From: an uncultured Alphaproteobacteria bacterium
Lineage (GTDB): Bacteria; Pseudomonadota; Alphaproteobacteria; Methylaequorales; Methylaequoraceae
Length of the DNA: 64,000 bases
Reading direction: 5' to 3'
Assembly (NCBI GenBank): GCA_902530985.1
Contig: CACACI010000004.1
Coordinates: forward strand, 1-64,000
Made by a program: the position numbers and the translations under genes. Under the pieces are notes generated by a model. It ran no database searches. It was not told the origin of the DNA and saw only the letters and a program-made list of their open reading frames with translations. Each line of letters starts with the position of its first letter. Position 1 is the stretch's first letter. This document shows, piece by piece, positions 1-11,403 of the stretch.

Positions 1-76
1 TATTTTCTTTACTAAGAGGTTCGTTAGCTGAAAATATTAAAGATTCAACAAAATTTTTTGCTTCGTTCTCGGTCAT
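1..76 (-). CDS. scpB: Segregation and condensation protein B, N-terminal fragment (runs off the window)
   Basis: Minus-strand translation from ATG at 76..74 gives MTENEAKNFVESLIFSANEPLSKEN, an ScpB-like N-terminus; overlaps the scpA stop codon by 1 nt (TAATG). Confidence 0.75.
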   Translation of the reverse strand, partial: MTENEAKNFVESLIFSANEPLSKEN

Positions 77-783
77 TATTTAGACTTTACCATTATTCTT
101 TGAAAATGATCCTTTTGATTAATTAATATTTTACCTTCATTAACTTTACTCAAAGAGGCCAGAAGTAAAGAAACTATAGCTGATTTTTTCTTTTTCAAAT
201 TTAAAATACCATTTGGTAGAAAATTAAAAAGATGCAACCAGTTTTTCTCGTCTAATTTAAACAATCCCTCTAGCCATCTGATTCCATCTTCAGTACTATA
301 TAGCTCGTTCTCATCAGCCAACATTTTTATAGAGTTCTTCTTCTTAAAAATTTCAGAATACTTAAGGATTAAATCTTGCAATGAAATATTTGGCACAACT
401 TTATCACTTATGATAAATTCATTTTTAATTTTTATATTATAAAAGTTTTCTCCCTCTCTTGGTAATTCAAATATTTTCTTCGACAACTTTTTTATAGCAT
501 TATAATGTATTAATTTCTGTGTTAAATCTTCTTGGATTTCGGTAACTTCCTCTTTTTCTTCAGGAATTAAAAGTTTTGACTTCAGATATGCTAAAAGTGA
601 AGCCATAACCAGATAATCAGCAGATAATTTAAGATTTTCTACATTTTCATCAACAAATTTTAAATACTGATTCGCTAACTCAAGAATAGAAATTTTCTTT
701 ATATCGACCTTTTGTTTTTTAGATAGATCTAGCAGTAGGTCTAAAGGACCCTCAAAACCGCTTATGTTAAGATTAAGATGCAT
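76..783 (-). CDS. scpA: Segregation and condensation protein A
   Basis: N-term FEGPLDLLLDLSKKQKVDIKKISI and LADYLVMASLLAYLKSKLLIP are ScpA hallmarks; followed by scpB. Confidence 0.9.
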   Translation of the reverse strand: MHLNLNISGFEGPLDLLLDLSKKQKVDIKKISILELANQYLKFVDENVENLKLSADYLVMASLLAYLKSKLLIPEEKEEVTEIQEDLTQKLIHYNAIKKLSKKIFELPREGENFYNIKIKNEFIISDKVVPNISLQDLILKYSEIFKKKNSIKMLADENELYSTEDGIRWLEGLFKLDEKNWLHLFNFLPNGILNLKKKKSAIVSLLLASLSKVNEGKILINQKDHFQRIMVKSK

Positions 784-1797
784 CTAGCTTTTTATCAAGT
801 TATATTCTAACAGATCAGCTTTAAATTTGTTAAAATTTCTTTTCTTTACTTTTATTGTTTTTGTTTGATTGATGAAATAATCAAATTCTTTTTTGCCAAT
901 TTTTTTTACATAAGGGTAGATTTCTTTAATATCTTCCAAAATTCCTTTGCAATACAAAACTACATCACAATTTGCGTTATAAGAGTTTTTAACTTTATTT
1001 ACCAAGCTATCATTAATTGCTTTCATTGAAATATCATCAGATAAGATTAAGCCTTTAAATTTAAATTTTTTTCTTAATATCTCATTATTGATTTTTTTTG
1101 AATAGGTAGCTACTTCTTTATCAATATTAGGATATACAATATGGGCCAACATTACCATTAATGAATTCTTTAAAATATCAAATGGAACTAAATCAGTTTT
1201 ACATAATTCATCATAACTTGTATTAATAATTGACTTATTTAAATGGGTATCAAATTTTGAACGACCATGACCAGGAAAGTGTTTTGGAACGGGAATGACT
1301 CCAGCATCAAGAAGTCCTAAACAAAAAGCACGAGACAATTCATAGACTAAATTAGGATCCGATCCAAATGATCTACTCCCAATTATTTTATGTGCAGTTT
1401 TAAAAAAAAGATCACAAACAGGAGAAAAGTTAACGTCAATTCCAATCTCATGAAGTTGAAAACCCATCAAAAATGATGATTTATAAGCTAAATCTAAAGC
1501 CCGTTTTTTATCTTTAACAAAAACATCACCAAATTTTTTTTGCTCAGGAAATTTAAGAAATTCTTCATTATCAAGTCTTTGAACTTTACCTCCTTCTTGG
1601 TCTATAAAAATAAGTGGTTTTGGATTTAAAGAATTAGTTTTTAATTCTATTATAAGCTTTTTTATCTGATTTTTATTTATAAAATTTCTTTTAAACAAAA
1701 CAAATCCTAAAGGATTTATGGATCCAAAGAAATTTATCTCATTAAGATTTAGACTATAACTCGAACAAGATAAAACTATGCCATCAGGATATTCCAT
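784..1797 (-). CDS. nagZ: Beta-N-acetylhexosaminidase (GH3, NagZ)
   Basis: FIDQEGGKVQRL, NFSPVCDL, KHFPGHGRSKFDTH motifs. Confidence 0.93.
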   Translation of the reverse strand: MEYPDGIVLSCSSYSLNLNEINFFGSINPLGFVLFKRNFINKNQIKKLIIELKTNSLNPKPLIFIDQEGGKVQRLDNEEFLKFPEQKKFGDVFVKDKKRALDLAYKSSFLMGFQLHEIGIDVNFSPVCDLFFKTAHKIIGSRSFGSDPNLVYELSRAFCLGLLDAGVIPVPKHFPGHGRSKFDTHLNKSIINTSYDELCKTDLVPFDILKNSLMVMLAHIVYPNIDKEVATYSKKINNEILRKKFKFKGLILSDDISMKAINDSLVNKVKNSYNANCDVVLYCKGILEDIKEIYPYVKKIGKKEFDYFINQTKTIKVKKRNFNKFKADLLEYNLIKS

Positions 1798-1799
1798 GA

Positions 1800-2333
1800 T
1801 TAATCCTTAATAACAATACATTGTACTTTGTTTTTTTTTAATCTTTGACATTCACTTAAAGCTTTATCAAAAGAATATTTATTTTCTGAAACAACTCTAT
1901 AGAAAGTTTGATTGTCATTTATTGCTACTTTTTTTACAAACAAATTTATATCCATTGGAAATGATAATAATTGATCTTTAATAAGATGAGAGGTTTCTAT
2001 GCTTTTTCTTTTTTCTTTGAATGATGCAAATTGTAGTCTAAATTTTTGATTAGGATTTTTGTTAGATAGAATTTCATTATTTTCTTTTTTTTTATTTACA
2101 AATTCTTCATCATTATTTTCTAAAATTTCATATACAGAATTTTTATTTCTTGAAAAATTATTTTCTAATTTGATTATTAATTCATTTTTTTGTTCTAAAA
2201 CTGGTAGTTCTTCCTCCGGAACAACAGCATTAATAGAGATAATAATAGTAATTATAAAAAAACTATATGAAGAAATTAAAAAAATATATTTTAAATTATT
2301 TTTAAACATATTACATTTTTTCTGGACAATCAA
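1800..2333 (-). CDS. SPOR-domain membrane protein
   Basis: N-terminal TM segment, C-terminal region FRLQFASFKEKRKS...FYRVVS...QCIVIKD typical of SPOR domains; located between argS and nagZ. Confidence 0.7.
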   Translation of the reverse strand: MIVQKKCNMFKNNLKYIFLISSYSFFIITIIISINAVVPEEELPVLEQKNELIIKLENNFSRNKNSVYEILENNDEEFVNKKKENNEILSNKNPNQKFRLQFASFKEKRKSIETSHLIKDQLLSFPMDINLFVKKVAINDNQTFYRVVSENKYSFDKALSECQRLKKNKVQCIVIKD

Positions 2334-4035
2334 TTTTAAGTATATTCAAACCTTTTTTTATGACTTGACTAATAGCGTATGCCAAAACTAATCTGGATTT
2401 TGATATATCAATGTTATTTTCTAAAATAATCTTTTTTGATGAATCAATCTTTCCTAAACCCCAATAAGCATGAAAATCCCTAGCCAAATCAAATAGATAA
2501 TTTGTCACTCTATGTGGTTCATAATTATTTGCTGATGAGATTATCATATTAAAATAATTACATAATTTTTTGATTAAAACCTTCTCCTCATCTAATTCAA
2601 GATAAAATAAATTAGAATTAGAAATATTAATTTTATTAAAATCATCATCAAAAGTTTTATTATATATTTTTATAAGGGACATACATCTTACATATGCGTA
2701 TTGAACATAAAAAACTGGATTATCTTTAGATTTAGACTTTATAATTTCAAAATCAAAATCAATTCTTTTGTCTGCATTTCTTGAAATCATCATAAACCTT
2801 AGAACATCAGCTCCAACTATTTTAACGACATCTCTTAAAGTCACATATTTTCCTTCTCTTTTCGACATCTTCACAATTTGGTCTCCCTCGAGAAGGTTGA
2901 CTAATGATGTTAACTTTATTTCAAAATTAAATTTTTTTTTCTTGTTAAGTTCTTCAAGAGCATTTTTTAGTCTTTTAACATACCCAGAATGGTCGATACC
3001 CCATATATTTAACAACGTATCATAATGTCTATCAATTTTATTCTGGTGATAGATTATATCAGACATGAAATAGGTTAATTGACCATCAGGTTTAAGAAGA
3101 GCTCTATCACTATCATCACCCAATTTTTTTGATTTAAATAGTAATTGTTTTTTTTGTTGCCATTTTTCAACAGAAATTGACTTGGGTTTATCCTGATAAC
3201 CAAAATAAATTAAATTCTTTTCTTCGAGTTTTTTTGTAATATTATTCACATTTTCTTTAACAGATATTTGTTTTTCAGAAACAAATGAATTGTGATCTAC
3301 TCGAATTTTAAATAAATCAGACTTAATATCTTTCATAATTAAATCAAGAACTTTTTCTTCAATTAAATTTTCATCTTTTGAATAATCTTTATGAATTTCT
3401 AAGATTTTTTTTGCAACTTCTTTAAGATAATCTCCGGGATAAAAATCATCACTCATTTCAAATTTATTATCTGTTCTATTGTTTATATGAAAAATGATAG
3501 TTTTAATTAATTTCTTGATTTGTTCACCAGCATCATTTATGTAGTATTCCTTTTCTACGTCATGACCCACTTCTTCTAAAATAGAAGAGATAGTATCGCC
3601 TAAAACCGCACCTCTTGCATGACCAATGTGCATAAGACCAGTTGGATTCGCTGATACAAATTCAATGCAAATTTTTTTTTTTTTAATTTTATATTTATAA
3701 GTATCAATTTTTTTCATCAATTCTTTCAATTGACTCTGCCAAAATGAATCAGTAAAGAAAATATTTATGAATCCAGGCCCAACAATTTCTAATTTTTTAA
3801 TTGATTCATTTTTTTTTAATTCTTCAGTAATTTTCTTTCCTAAAACATGTGGAGACATATCAATTATTTTTGAAAAGACCATAGCAATATTTGTTGATAC
3901 ATCGCCAAATTCTTTATTATCAGGGATTTCTATATTAAAAGAATCTGCTTTTAATTTTTCATTTAATTCTTTTACCAAGATCTCTGAGCTTATGAAATCT
4001 AATAACTTATATTTTAAAAAGTCATGGTAAAGCAT
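2311..4035 (-). CDS. argS: Arginyl-tRNA synthetase
   Basis: EFVSANPTGLMHIGHARGAVLGD (HIGH motif), MSKREGKYVTLRD. Confidence 0.96.
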   Translation of the reverse strand: MLYHDFLKYKLLDFISSEILVKELNEKLKADSFNIEIPDNKEFGDVSTNIAMVFSKIIDMSPHVLGKKITEELKKNESIKKLEIVGPGFINIFFTDSFWQSQLKELMKKIDTYKYKIKKKKICIEFVSANPTGLMHIGHARGAVLGDTISSILEEVGHDVEKEYYINDAGEQIKKLIKTIIFHINNRTDNKFEMSDDFYPGDYLKEVAKKILEIHKDYSKDENLIEEKVLDLIMKDIKSDLFKIRVDHNSFVSEKQISVKENVNNITKKLEEKNLIYFGYQDKPKSISVEKWQQKKQLLFKSKKLGDDSDRALLKPDGQLTYFMSDIIYHQNKIDRHYDTLLNIWGIDHSGYVKRLKNALEELNKKKKFNFEIKLTSLVNLLEGDQIVKMSKREGKYVTLRDVVKIVGADVLRFMMISRNADKRIDFDFEIIKSKSKDNPVFYVQYAYVRCMSLIKIYNKTFDDDFNKINISNSNLFYLELDEEKVLIKKLCNYFNMIISSANNYEPHRVTNYLFDLARDFHAYWGLGKIDSSKKIILENNIDISKSRLVLAYAISQVIKKGLNILKIDCPEKM

Positions 4036-5174
4036 TAAAAACTATATAAATCAAAATATTTTTTGTGAATATTAATTGCATATTTATCTGTCATTCCAGA
4101 AATATAATCTGCTACATTTATAAATTTATCATACTCTTTATTATAATTTCTCCAATTTAATGGAAGTAAGTATGGCTCCTCAATAAATAAGTCAAATAAA
4201 TCTGAAATAATTTTTTTTGCTTTAAAATTCATCGCTTTTACCCTAGGGTGATTATACATTTTATTTCTCAGAAATAATTTTAGTTCTTCTTCTTTTTTTT
4301 GCATTGCACTGCTAAAAACAACTAACGCATTTTCTGATTTTAAAATTTCCTGATAATTTCTAATTCCTAATTTTTTTATATTCACTCTAGTATTTTTTAT
4401 TAAATCATCCACCATTAAATTAATCAATTTTCTTATTAGCTCGTATTTAAATCTGCCAGAACTTTTTGATTTATTATACTTGATATTTATGATCGCTTCT
4501 CTAATTAATTCTAACTCTTCTAATTCTTCAACTTCAAATAAATTTGCATATAGTCCGTCATCTATATCATTATTATTATATGCTATGTCATCGCACATTG
4601 CCGCAACTTGTGATTCAAAAGACCCTTGTAAATTTTTATCACCATCAAAAAAGTTAATAAATTTATTTATATAACTTGGAATTTCTGCGTGAACTGGGCC
4701 ATTATGTTTAAGAATTCCATCCAAGGTCTCATATGTAAGGTTCAGTCCATCAAAGTCCATATATTTTTTCTCTAAAACTGTAAGAATTTTCAAGGTTTGG
4801 AAGTTATGATTAAATCCACCTTTACCCTCCAATTTTTTATTTAAAATATCCTCACCAGCATGACCAAATGGCGTGTGACCAAGATCGTGGCTCAATGAAA
4901 TTGATTCTGCTAAATCATCATTAATACCAAACACCTTAGAAATAGATCTAGAAAGTTGTGAAACCTCTAAACTATGAGATAATCTAGTTCGATAGTAATC
5001 TTGCTCATGATATACAAATACTTGAGTTTTATATTTTAATCTTCTAAAGGCTGAGCAATGTATAATTCTGTCTCTATCTCTCATGAAACATGTTCTATTT
5101 GGATCATCCTCTTCGCTGAAGACTCTTCCTTTACTTAACTTATAATTAGTTGAAAAATTTGAATATTGCACCAT
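4035..5174 (-). CDS. dgt: Deoxyguanosinetriphosphate triphosphohydrolase-like protein
   Basis: HD domain: TRLSHSLEVSQLSRSI, LSHDLGHTPFGHAGE. Confidence 0.93.
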   Translation of the reverse strand: MVQYSNFSTNYKLSKGRVFSEEDDPNRTCFMRDRDRIIHCSAFRRLKYKTQVFVYHEQDYYRTRLSHSLEVSQLSRSISKVFGINDDLAESISLSHDLGHTPFGHAGEDILNKKLEGKGGFNHNFQTLKILTVLEKKYMDFDGLNLTYETLDGILKHNGPVHAEIPSYINKFINFFDGDKNLQGSFESQVAAMCDDIAYNNNDIDDGLYANLFEVEELEELELIREAIINIKYNKSKSSGRFKYELIRKLINLMVDDLIKNTRVNIKKLGIRNYQEILKSENALVVFSSAMQKKEEELKLFLRNKMYNHPRVKAMNFKAKKIISDLFDLFIEEPYLLPLNWRNYNKEYDKFINVADYISGMTDKYAINIHKKYFDLYSF

Positions 5175-5218
5175 AATCTATTAAACTATATTATTAACAT
5201 AATTAAAGATATTTTATA

Positions 5219-5536
5219 ATGTTTGATCTTTCTAAAAATGCCATAAAAAGAATAAGAGAAATTTCTCTAAAACAAAAACAAAAATACTTTAGAATTTCAG
5301 TTGATGGTGGAGGTTGCCAAGGATTTTCATATAAATTTACTTTTGATGGCAAAATTAATAAAGATGATAAGTTATTTGAATTTAGTGATATACAAATTTT
5401 AATAGACCTTACCTCTTTAAATTTTCTTAAAGGATCTCAACTAGATTTTGTAGATGATATGATTGGCTCTTACTTTAAAGTAACAAACCCAAACGCTTCT
5501 TCTACATGCGGCTGTGGAACATCTTTCTCATTATAA
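5219..5536 (+). CDS. erpA: Iron-sulfur cluster insertion protein, A-type carrier (ErpA-like)
   Basis: A-type carrier motif GGGCQGFSYKF and C-terminal TCGCGTSF. Confidence 0.88.
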   Translation: MFDLSKNAIKRIREISLKQKQKYFRISVDGGGCQGFSYKFTFDGKINKDDKLFEFSDIQILIDLTSLNFLKGSQLDFVDDMIGSYFKVTNPNASSTCGCGTSFSL

Positions 5537-6316
5537 ATGACTATAATAGCTTCCTGGAATATAAATTCTGTAAGAATAAGAATAGAACATTTAAAAAAAT
5601 TCATTGAACAAGTTAAACCTGACATTTTACTTCTTCAAGAAATTAAGTGCACAAATGAAGAATTCCCAGATTTCTATTCAGCATTAGGTTATAAAGCTAT
5701 AGTTAATGGTCAAAAGGGGAAATACGGTGTTGCAACTATTTTAAAAAATAAACTACATTTTGAAGAAATAAATCTTTCTGAAGAAATCATACAAAAAGAA
5801 TCAAGAACAAGCTTTATACATGTGAAACAATTAAATTTAAAAATTTTAAATGTTTACACACCAAATGGAAATCCAATTGAAAATGAAGAAAAATTTAAGT
5901 TCAAAATTTTATGGATGGAAAAATTAAAAGAAATAGCAAAAAAGCAAGTTCAAAATATGGAAAATATATTAATTGCTGGTGATTTTAATGTTTTGGAAAA
6001 TGAAAAAGATGTTACAAACTTTAAATTCTGGGAGAATGACGCATTAGGTAATATAAACATTAGGCAGAAATTTAGAGAAATCCTATCTTCTGGACTAACT
6101 AATATTGTTAGAGTATTTAATAGACCTGGAGAAAATTTCTCTTATTGGGACTATCAGAAATCTTGTTGGGAGAGAAATGATGGACTTTTGATAGATCATT
6201 TTCTAATATCGCCAAGCTACTTACATCATGTAAAGAATATTACATTTGAATCAAAGTATAGGGCTATGGAAAGGCCTTCAGATCATATACCTATATGGAT
6301 AGCTTTAAATATCTGA
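5537..6316 (+). CDS. xthA: Exodeoxyribonuclease III
   Basis: [30 protein letters not shown] motifs of ExoIII. Confidence 0.94.
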   Translation: MTIIASWNINSVRIRIEHLKKFIEQVKPDILLLQEIKCTNEEFPDFYSALGYKAIVNGQKGKYGVATILKNKLHFEEINLSEEIIQKESRTSFIHVKQLNLKILNVYTPNGNPIENEEKFKFKILWMEKLKEIAKKQVQNMENILIAGDFNVLENEKDVTNFKFWENDALGNINIRQKFREILSSGLTNIVRVFNRPGENFSYWDYQKSCWERNDGLLIDHFLISPSYLHHVKNITFESKYRAMERPSDHIPIWIALNI

Positions 6317-8026
6317 ATAAATTTTTTTCTCTTTTTTTGCTCCTGGATGAGTTACAGCCCCATATCTTGCTGAACCAACTGTTTGAGAAAACTTCCAAAG
6401 AGCACCGGATCCAAAATCATTTTCTTTAGTTTTTAATATTTCTTTTCTTTGAGCTAAAATTGAATCTTTGACATTTAGTTTTAAAACTCCTTTATCAGCA
6501 TCAATAAGGATTTCATCACCATCTTGAATTAAAGCAATTGGGCCTAAAGCCATTGCTTCAGGACTAATATGACCTACACATAAACCTCTCGTGGCACCAG
6601 AAAATCTACCATCAGTGATTAGAGCCACTTTTTCACCCATACCTTGACCATAAATTGCAGCTGTGGTTGCCAACATTTCTCTCATTCCAGGACCTCCTTT
6701 AGGGCCTTCATATCTAATAACAATAACATCCCCCGATTTATATTGTTTTTTACTAACCGCCTCAAAAGCCTCTTCTTCGCAATCAAAACATCTTGCTTTT
6801 CCTTTAAAAACTTTTGAATTTAGCCCAGCAACCTTAACAATTGCCCCGTCAGGAGCAAGATTTCCCTTTAAACCAACAACTCCTCCTGTAGAAGAAATTG
6901 GATTATTGGTTGGATATATTACTTTTTGGGACTTGTAGTCTACTTTAACAGATTCAAGGTTTTCCTCTAAAGTTTTTCCAGTTACAGTTAAGCAACTTCC
7001 ATCAAGAAATCCTCCATCAAGAAGCGTCTTCATAATAATTGGCACTCCTCCAATGTCATGCAAATCTTTTGCAAGATATTTTCCACCTGGCTTCAGGTCA
7101 ACTAAATATGGTGTTTCTCTAAAAATTTTTGCAACATCTAAAATATCAAAATCAATCCCTATTTCATTTGCCAAAGCTGGAAGGTGTAATGCTGCATTAG
7201 TTGACCCTCCTGAACAAGCAACTATTCTTGCAGCGTTTATCAATGATTTTTTGTTAACTATCTCTCTAGGTTTAAGTTGTAAGTTTATTAAATCCATAAC
7301 TTTTCGCCCTGATTCATATGCGTATTCATCTCTTGATTCAAAGGGAGCAGGAGTTGAGGAAGAACCTGGAAGAGCCAAACCAATTGCTTCAGCAACACAT
7401 GCCATTGTATTTGCAGTAAATTGTCCACCACATGAACCAGCTGATGGACATGCAACTTTTTCTAAATCGCAAAGTTCTTTTTCTGAAATTTGTTTTGAAT
7501 CAAATTTTCCTACAGCCTCAAAGACGTCCTGAACTGTCACTTCTTTATTTTTATGCTTACCGGGAAGTATTGAACCACCATAAAGAAAAACTGAAGGAAC
7601 ATTTAATCTTAACATAGCCATCATAATCCCTGGTAATGATTTGTCACACCCAGCAATTCCAACTAAACCATCATAACAATGACCTCTCATTGATACTTCG
7701 ATAGAATCTGCAATAATTTCTCTGGAAACTAAAGATGACTTCATACCTTCATGTCCCATAGCTATTCCGTCTGTTACAGTAATTGTTGTAAACTCTCTTG
7801 GAGTTCCATTATTTTCTTTAACACCTCTTTTTGTTGATTGTGCTTGTCTTGAAAGAGAAATATTACAAGGAGCAGATTCATTCCAACATGTTGCAACACC
7901 AACAAATGGTTGGTATATTTCGTTTTCTGTCATACCCATCGCATAGTAATATGATCTATGAGGTGAACTCTTTGGACCTAATGAAACATGTCTACTGGGA
8001 AGCAAATCTTTTTTAATCTTTTTCAT
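6305..8026 (-). CDS. ilvD: Dihydroxy-acid dehydratase
   Basis: [33 protein letters not shown] motifs. Confidence 0.97.
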   Translation of the reverse strand: MKKIKKDLLPSRHVSLGPKSSPHRSYYYAMGMTENEIYQPFVGVATCWNESAPCNISLSRQAQSTKRGVKENNGTPREFTTITVTDGIAMGHEGMKSSLVSREIIADSIEVSMRGHCYDGLVGIAGCDKSLPGIMMAMLRLNVPSVFLYGGSILPGKHKNKEVTVQDVFEAVGKFDSKQISEKELCDLEKVACPSAGSCGGQFTANTMACVAEAIGLALPGSSSTPAPFESRDEYAYESGRKVMDLINLQLKPREIVNKKSLINAARIVACSGGSTNAALHLPALANEIGIDFDILDVAKIFRETPYLVDLKPGGKYLAKDLHDIGGVPIIMKTLLDGGFLDGSCLTVTGKTLEENLESVKVDYKSQKVIYPTNNPISSTGGVVGLKGNLAPDGAIVKVAGLNSKVFKGKARCFDCEEEAFEAVSKKQYKSGDVIVIRYEGPKGGPGMREMLATTAAIYGQGMGEKVALITDGRFSGATRGLCVGHISPEAMALGPIALIQDGDEILIDADKGVLKLNVKDSILAQRKEILKTKENDFGSGALWKFSQTVGSARYGAVTHPGAKKEKKIYSDI

Positions 8027-8027
8027 C

Positions 8028-8798
8028 TTATATTTTTCTTAAAATTAATTTATTAAACATTCTACTAAATTCTGTCTTATTTTCAAAAAAAGAAAAGTGA
8101 CCAGAATTTTTAATTTTGAACCGAATTGAGCCAAATAAAGATCCTGACTTATTAATTTGAGATTTATCACCACTAACGTAAATACTTTTTTTAAAAAATA
8201 TTTTAAAAAAATGTAATAATTCATTTGTTTTACTTAATTTAACACATTCTTTTGATAAATCATAAAAAGCAACTGAAGAAGTTTTTTTAAGCGAATTAGA
8301 CCAAAGATTAATAAATCTTTTATTAGATTCAGAACATTTAGAAATAAGTTTATCAAATTTTGTTGAAGTAAAATCATTTTTTTTGTATGAAATTGTTTTT
8401 TTTGTAAGAGTTTCCGTATCATCCTCAGTAAGGTTGCCCTCATAATTAATAAATTTTTTTATTAGAATTTTTTTTTTTAAAAAATTTTTAACTAAAATTA
8501 TCGGAATAATACCCCCTAATGAATGAGCAAAAAAAGTTATTTCTTTTATTTTATTTTTTTTTATGAAAAGAAATATTTTTCTCGAATACTTATATAAGTT
8601 ATCATTATTATAACTAAGATTATTATGTCCAGGTAGTTCGGCAATGAATAACTGTGATTTAAAATTAATTTGTTTAAATAGAAATTTAAAATCATTTCCA
8701 CTACATCCCAGACCATAGAAAAAAAGTATTACTCTTGGACTTGAAATATTTTTCTTATTAGAAAAAAATAAAATATTTTTAAATTTTATCTTGAACAT
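8028..8798 (-). CDS. Alpha/beta hydrolase
   Basis: [12 protein letters not shown], nucleophile elbow AHSLGG, C-terminal SGHFSFFEN. Confidence 0.65.
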   Translation of the reverse strand: MFKIKFKNILFFSNKKNISSPRVILFFYGLGCSGNDFKFLFKQINFKSQLFIAELPGHNNLSYNNDNLYKYSRKIFLFIKKNKIKEITFFAHSLGGIIPIILVKNFLKKKILIKKFINYEGNLTEDDTETLTKKTISYKKNDFTSTKFDKLISKCSESNKRFINLWSNSLKKTSSVAFYDLSKECVKLSKTNELLHFFKIFFKKSIYVSGDKSQINKSGSLFGSIRFKIKNSGHFSFFENKTEFSRMFNKLILRKI

Positions 8799-11400
8799 TA
8801 TTTTTGACTAAGAGTTCTAAATTTCTCTCTGCTTCTTCAAGTTTTTTTTTATGATCTTCAACAATTCTAGGTGGAGCTTTATTAATAAAATTTTTATTAT
8901 TTAATTTTTTCATAAAGAATTTTACCTCGTTCTTATAATGCTCTATTTCTTTTGATAAAGATTTAGTATCAAATGAAGAATTATTTTCCTGCGATTCTAA
9001 AATAAATTTTAATCCAGAAACTACGATTACTTTATTGTTATTTTCATCACATTTTTCTTTATATTTAACCTCATTAAATCTAAATATTGAATTAATTAAA
9101 AAGATATTCTTGTCAATCCAATGAATCTTGTTTTTAGAGATTATAATTAGATTAAATTTTAATTTTTTAATATTACCAATTTCAAATCTAATTTTTTTTA
9201 AAAGTTCAATAAAATTATTAAATTCGATAATCGTCTCTTTTTCATGGGTTAATTTCGAATCAGTTTTTATTAGTTCATTAAAAAATGAATTCTTAATAAA
9301 ACCTAATTCTTTCCCAATCTCTTCGGTAATAAATGGAATTATTGGATTAATCAAATTTAATGATTCCGAAAAGATGTAATTAAAAATACCAGAGATCTCT
9401 TTTTTATTTTTTTCTTCTTTCAAATAATTTTTTGATAACTCTATGTATAAGTCACAAAAATCGTTCCATAAGAAATGGTATAAATCTGATATAACTAAAT
9501 TAAATTTAAATAATTCAATATTCTTTATAACTTTACTTTGTGTTTCTGAAAATCTATATAAAATCCATTTATTAAGAGAGAGTTTTGTTGATTTTGGTGA
9601 AAACTTTGAGTCAAAAGAAAAATTATTAAATTGACTAAATCTTGCTACATTCCATATTTTTGTTATAAAATTTCTGCTATTTTCAACTAATTTGTTAGAT
9701 AGTTTTATATCTCTACCTTGAGTCGACAAATTTGCCAGAGTAAATCTCAAAGCGTCCGAACCATATGAATCAATTAATTCAAGTGGGTCTATAACATTTC
9801 CTTTAGATTTTGACATTTTTTGACCTTTTTCATCTTTTACCAAAGGATGAATATATATATTTTTGAATGGAATTTCTTTCATGAACTCTAAGCCCATCAT
9901 AATCATTCTGGCGACCCAAAAAAATATAATATCAAAACCTGTAACTAATACATTGCTTGGGTAGAATTTCTTAAGTAAATTATTTTTTTTAGGCCAACCT
10001 AGAGTTGAAAATGGCCATAAAGCTGATGAAAACCATGTATCAAGAACATCAGAATCTTGATGAGTCACTTTTGCAGTTTTATTTTTACTTGTAAGTATCT
10101 TCTCAGCATCTTGTTTTGAACTTGCTGCAACTACAATATCAGAGTTCGTATACCATATAGGAATTCTATGTCCCCACCAGATTTGTCTAGAAATACACCA
10201 TGGTTCAATATTTTTTATCCAATGTTTGAAGGTATTCATCCAAGAGTTTGGATGAAACTTTATTTTTTTTTCTTTCATTGCTCTTTCAACAGCAACGCAT
10301 ATTTTTTTAGTATCTAAAAACCATTGGTAAGTCATATATGGTTCTATAACTTCACCACTTCTATCTCCTACAGGAATTACCATTTTATTATTTTCTACCT
10401 TTTCAACCCTACCTTGCTCTTGTAACTCCAAAATTACTTTTTTCCTGGCTTTGAATCTATTAACTCCTTGATAATTTTTGGGAACATTATTGTTTAGATT
10501 AGCTTTATTGTCTAAAATATTCAAAAATTCTAATTTATGTTTTTTTCCAACATGAAAATCACTAAAATCGTGTGCAGGAGTTATTTTGACAGCTCCTGAA
10601 CCTTTTTCTGGGTCTGCATATCTATCAGATATTATAGGAATTCTTCTATTTACGATTGGAATTAAGGCAAATTTACCAATAAATTTCTTTAGTTTTAAAT
10701 TTTTTGGATGAATTGCTATTGCCGTGTCTCCAAATATAGTTTCCGGCCTTGTTGTTCCTACAATAATAGATTGTTTATTTTTTTCTATATCGTACCTAAT
10801 AAAATACATTTTTCCAATAATCTCATTTTGATTAACTTCAAGGTCTGATAAAGCTGTTTCCAATTTAGGGTCCCAGTTAACCAGTCTCTTGTCTTTGTAA
10901 ATCATGCCTTTGTTAAATAAGTTAATAAAAACTTCATTCACAGACTCACTTAACCCATCATCCATTGTAAATCTTGACATATCCCAATCAACTGCAGCAC
11001 CTAATCTATTCATCTGATTCAAAATTTTATCTCCTGACTCTTTCTTCCAATCCCATATCTTTTCAATAAACTTTTCCCTTCCCAAATCATTTTTATTTTT
11101 GCCTTTTTTATCTATGATCCTTTTTTCAACAATCATTTCTGTTGCAATGCCAGCATGATCTGTCCCTGGCTGCCACAAAACATTTTTTCCAAGTTTTTTA
11201 TGAAATCTAATCAATATATCTTGAAGCGTAAATGTAAGTGCATGCCCCATATGCAGACTACCTGTAACATTTGGTGGAGGCATCATTATACAGAATGGAT
11301 CATTTTGAGGTTCATCCTGAAATGAAAAGGTTTTGGATTTAGACCAGTTATCTAAACATTTTGTTTCAATTTCTGAGAAGTTAAATCTTTTTCCGAGCAT
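8779..11400 (-). CDS. valS: Valyl-tRNA synthetase
   Basis: PPPNVTGSLHMGHALTFTLQD, GTTRPETIFGDTA, KMSKSKGNVIDP; C-terminal coiled-coil arm. Confidence 0.97.
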   Translation of the reverse strand: MLGKRFNFSEIETKCLDNWSKSKTFSFQDEPQNDPFCIMMPPPNVTGSLHMGHALTFTLQDILIRFHKKLGKNVLWQPGTDHAGIATEMIVEKRIIDKKGKNKNDLGREKFIEKIWDWKKESGDKILNQMNRLGAAVDWDMSRFTMDDGLSESVNEVFINLFNKGMIYKDKRLVNWDPKLETALSDLEVNQNEIIGKMYFIRYDIEKNKQSIIVGTTRPETIFGDTAIAIHPKNLKLKKFIGKFALIPIVNRRIPIISDRYADPEKGSGAVKITPAHDFSDFHVGKKHKLEFLNILDNKANLNNNVPKNYQGVNRFKARKKVILELQEQGRVEKVENNKMVIPVGDRSGEVIEPYMTYQWFLDTKKICVAVERAMKEKKIKFHPNSWMNTFKHWIKNIEPWCISRQIWWGHRIPIWYTNSDIVVAASSKQDAEKILTSKNKTAKVTHQDSDVLDTWFSSALWPFSTLGWPKKNNLLKKFYPSNVLVTGFDIIFFWVARMIMMGLEFMKEIPFKNIYIHPLVKDEKGQKMSKSKGNVIDPLELIDSYGSDALRFTLANLSTQGRDIKLSNKLVENSRNFITKIWNVARFSQFNNFSFDSKFSPKSTKLSLNKWILYRFSETQSKVIKNIELFKFNLVISDLYHFLWNDFCDLYIELSKNYLKEEKNKKEISGIFNYIFSESLNLINPIIPFITEEIGKELGFIKNSFFNELIKTDSKLTHEKETIIEFNNFIELLKKIRFEIGNIKKLKFNLIIISKNKIHWIDKNIFLINSIFRFNEVKYKEKCDENNNKVIVVSGLKFILESQENNSSFDTKSLSKEIEHYKNEVKFFMKKLNNKNFINKAPPRIVEDHKKKLEEAERNLELLVKNNVQDKI

Positions 11401-11403
11401 TAT

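Noticed and set aside
2059-2391. 110-aa plus-strand ORF MLDRISLFSFFLFTNSS...
   Set aside because: Antisense to the SPOR-domain gene and argS 3' end; Phe/Ser/Leu-rich composition typical of shadow ORFs in AT-rich DNA.
7053-7532. 159-aa plus-strand ORF antisense to ilvD
   Set aside because: Lies entirely inside the conserved ilvD gene; no family features.
8234-8443. 69-aa minus-strand ORF in alternate frame of the alpha/beta hydrolase
   Set aside because: Leu/Lys-rich out-of-frame translation of the real gene.
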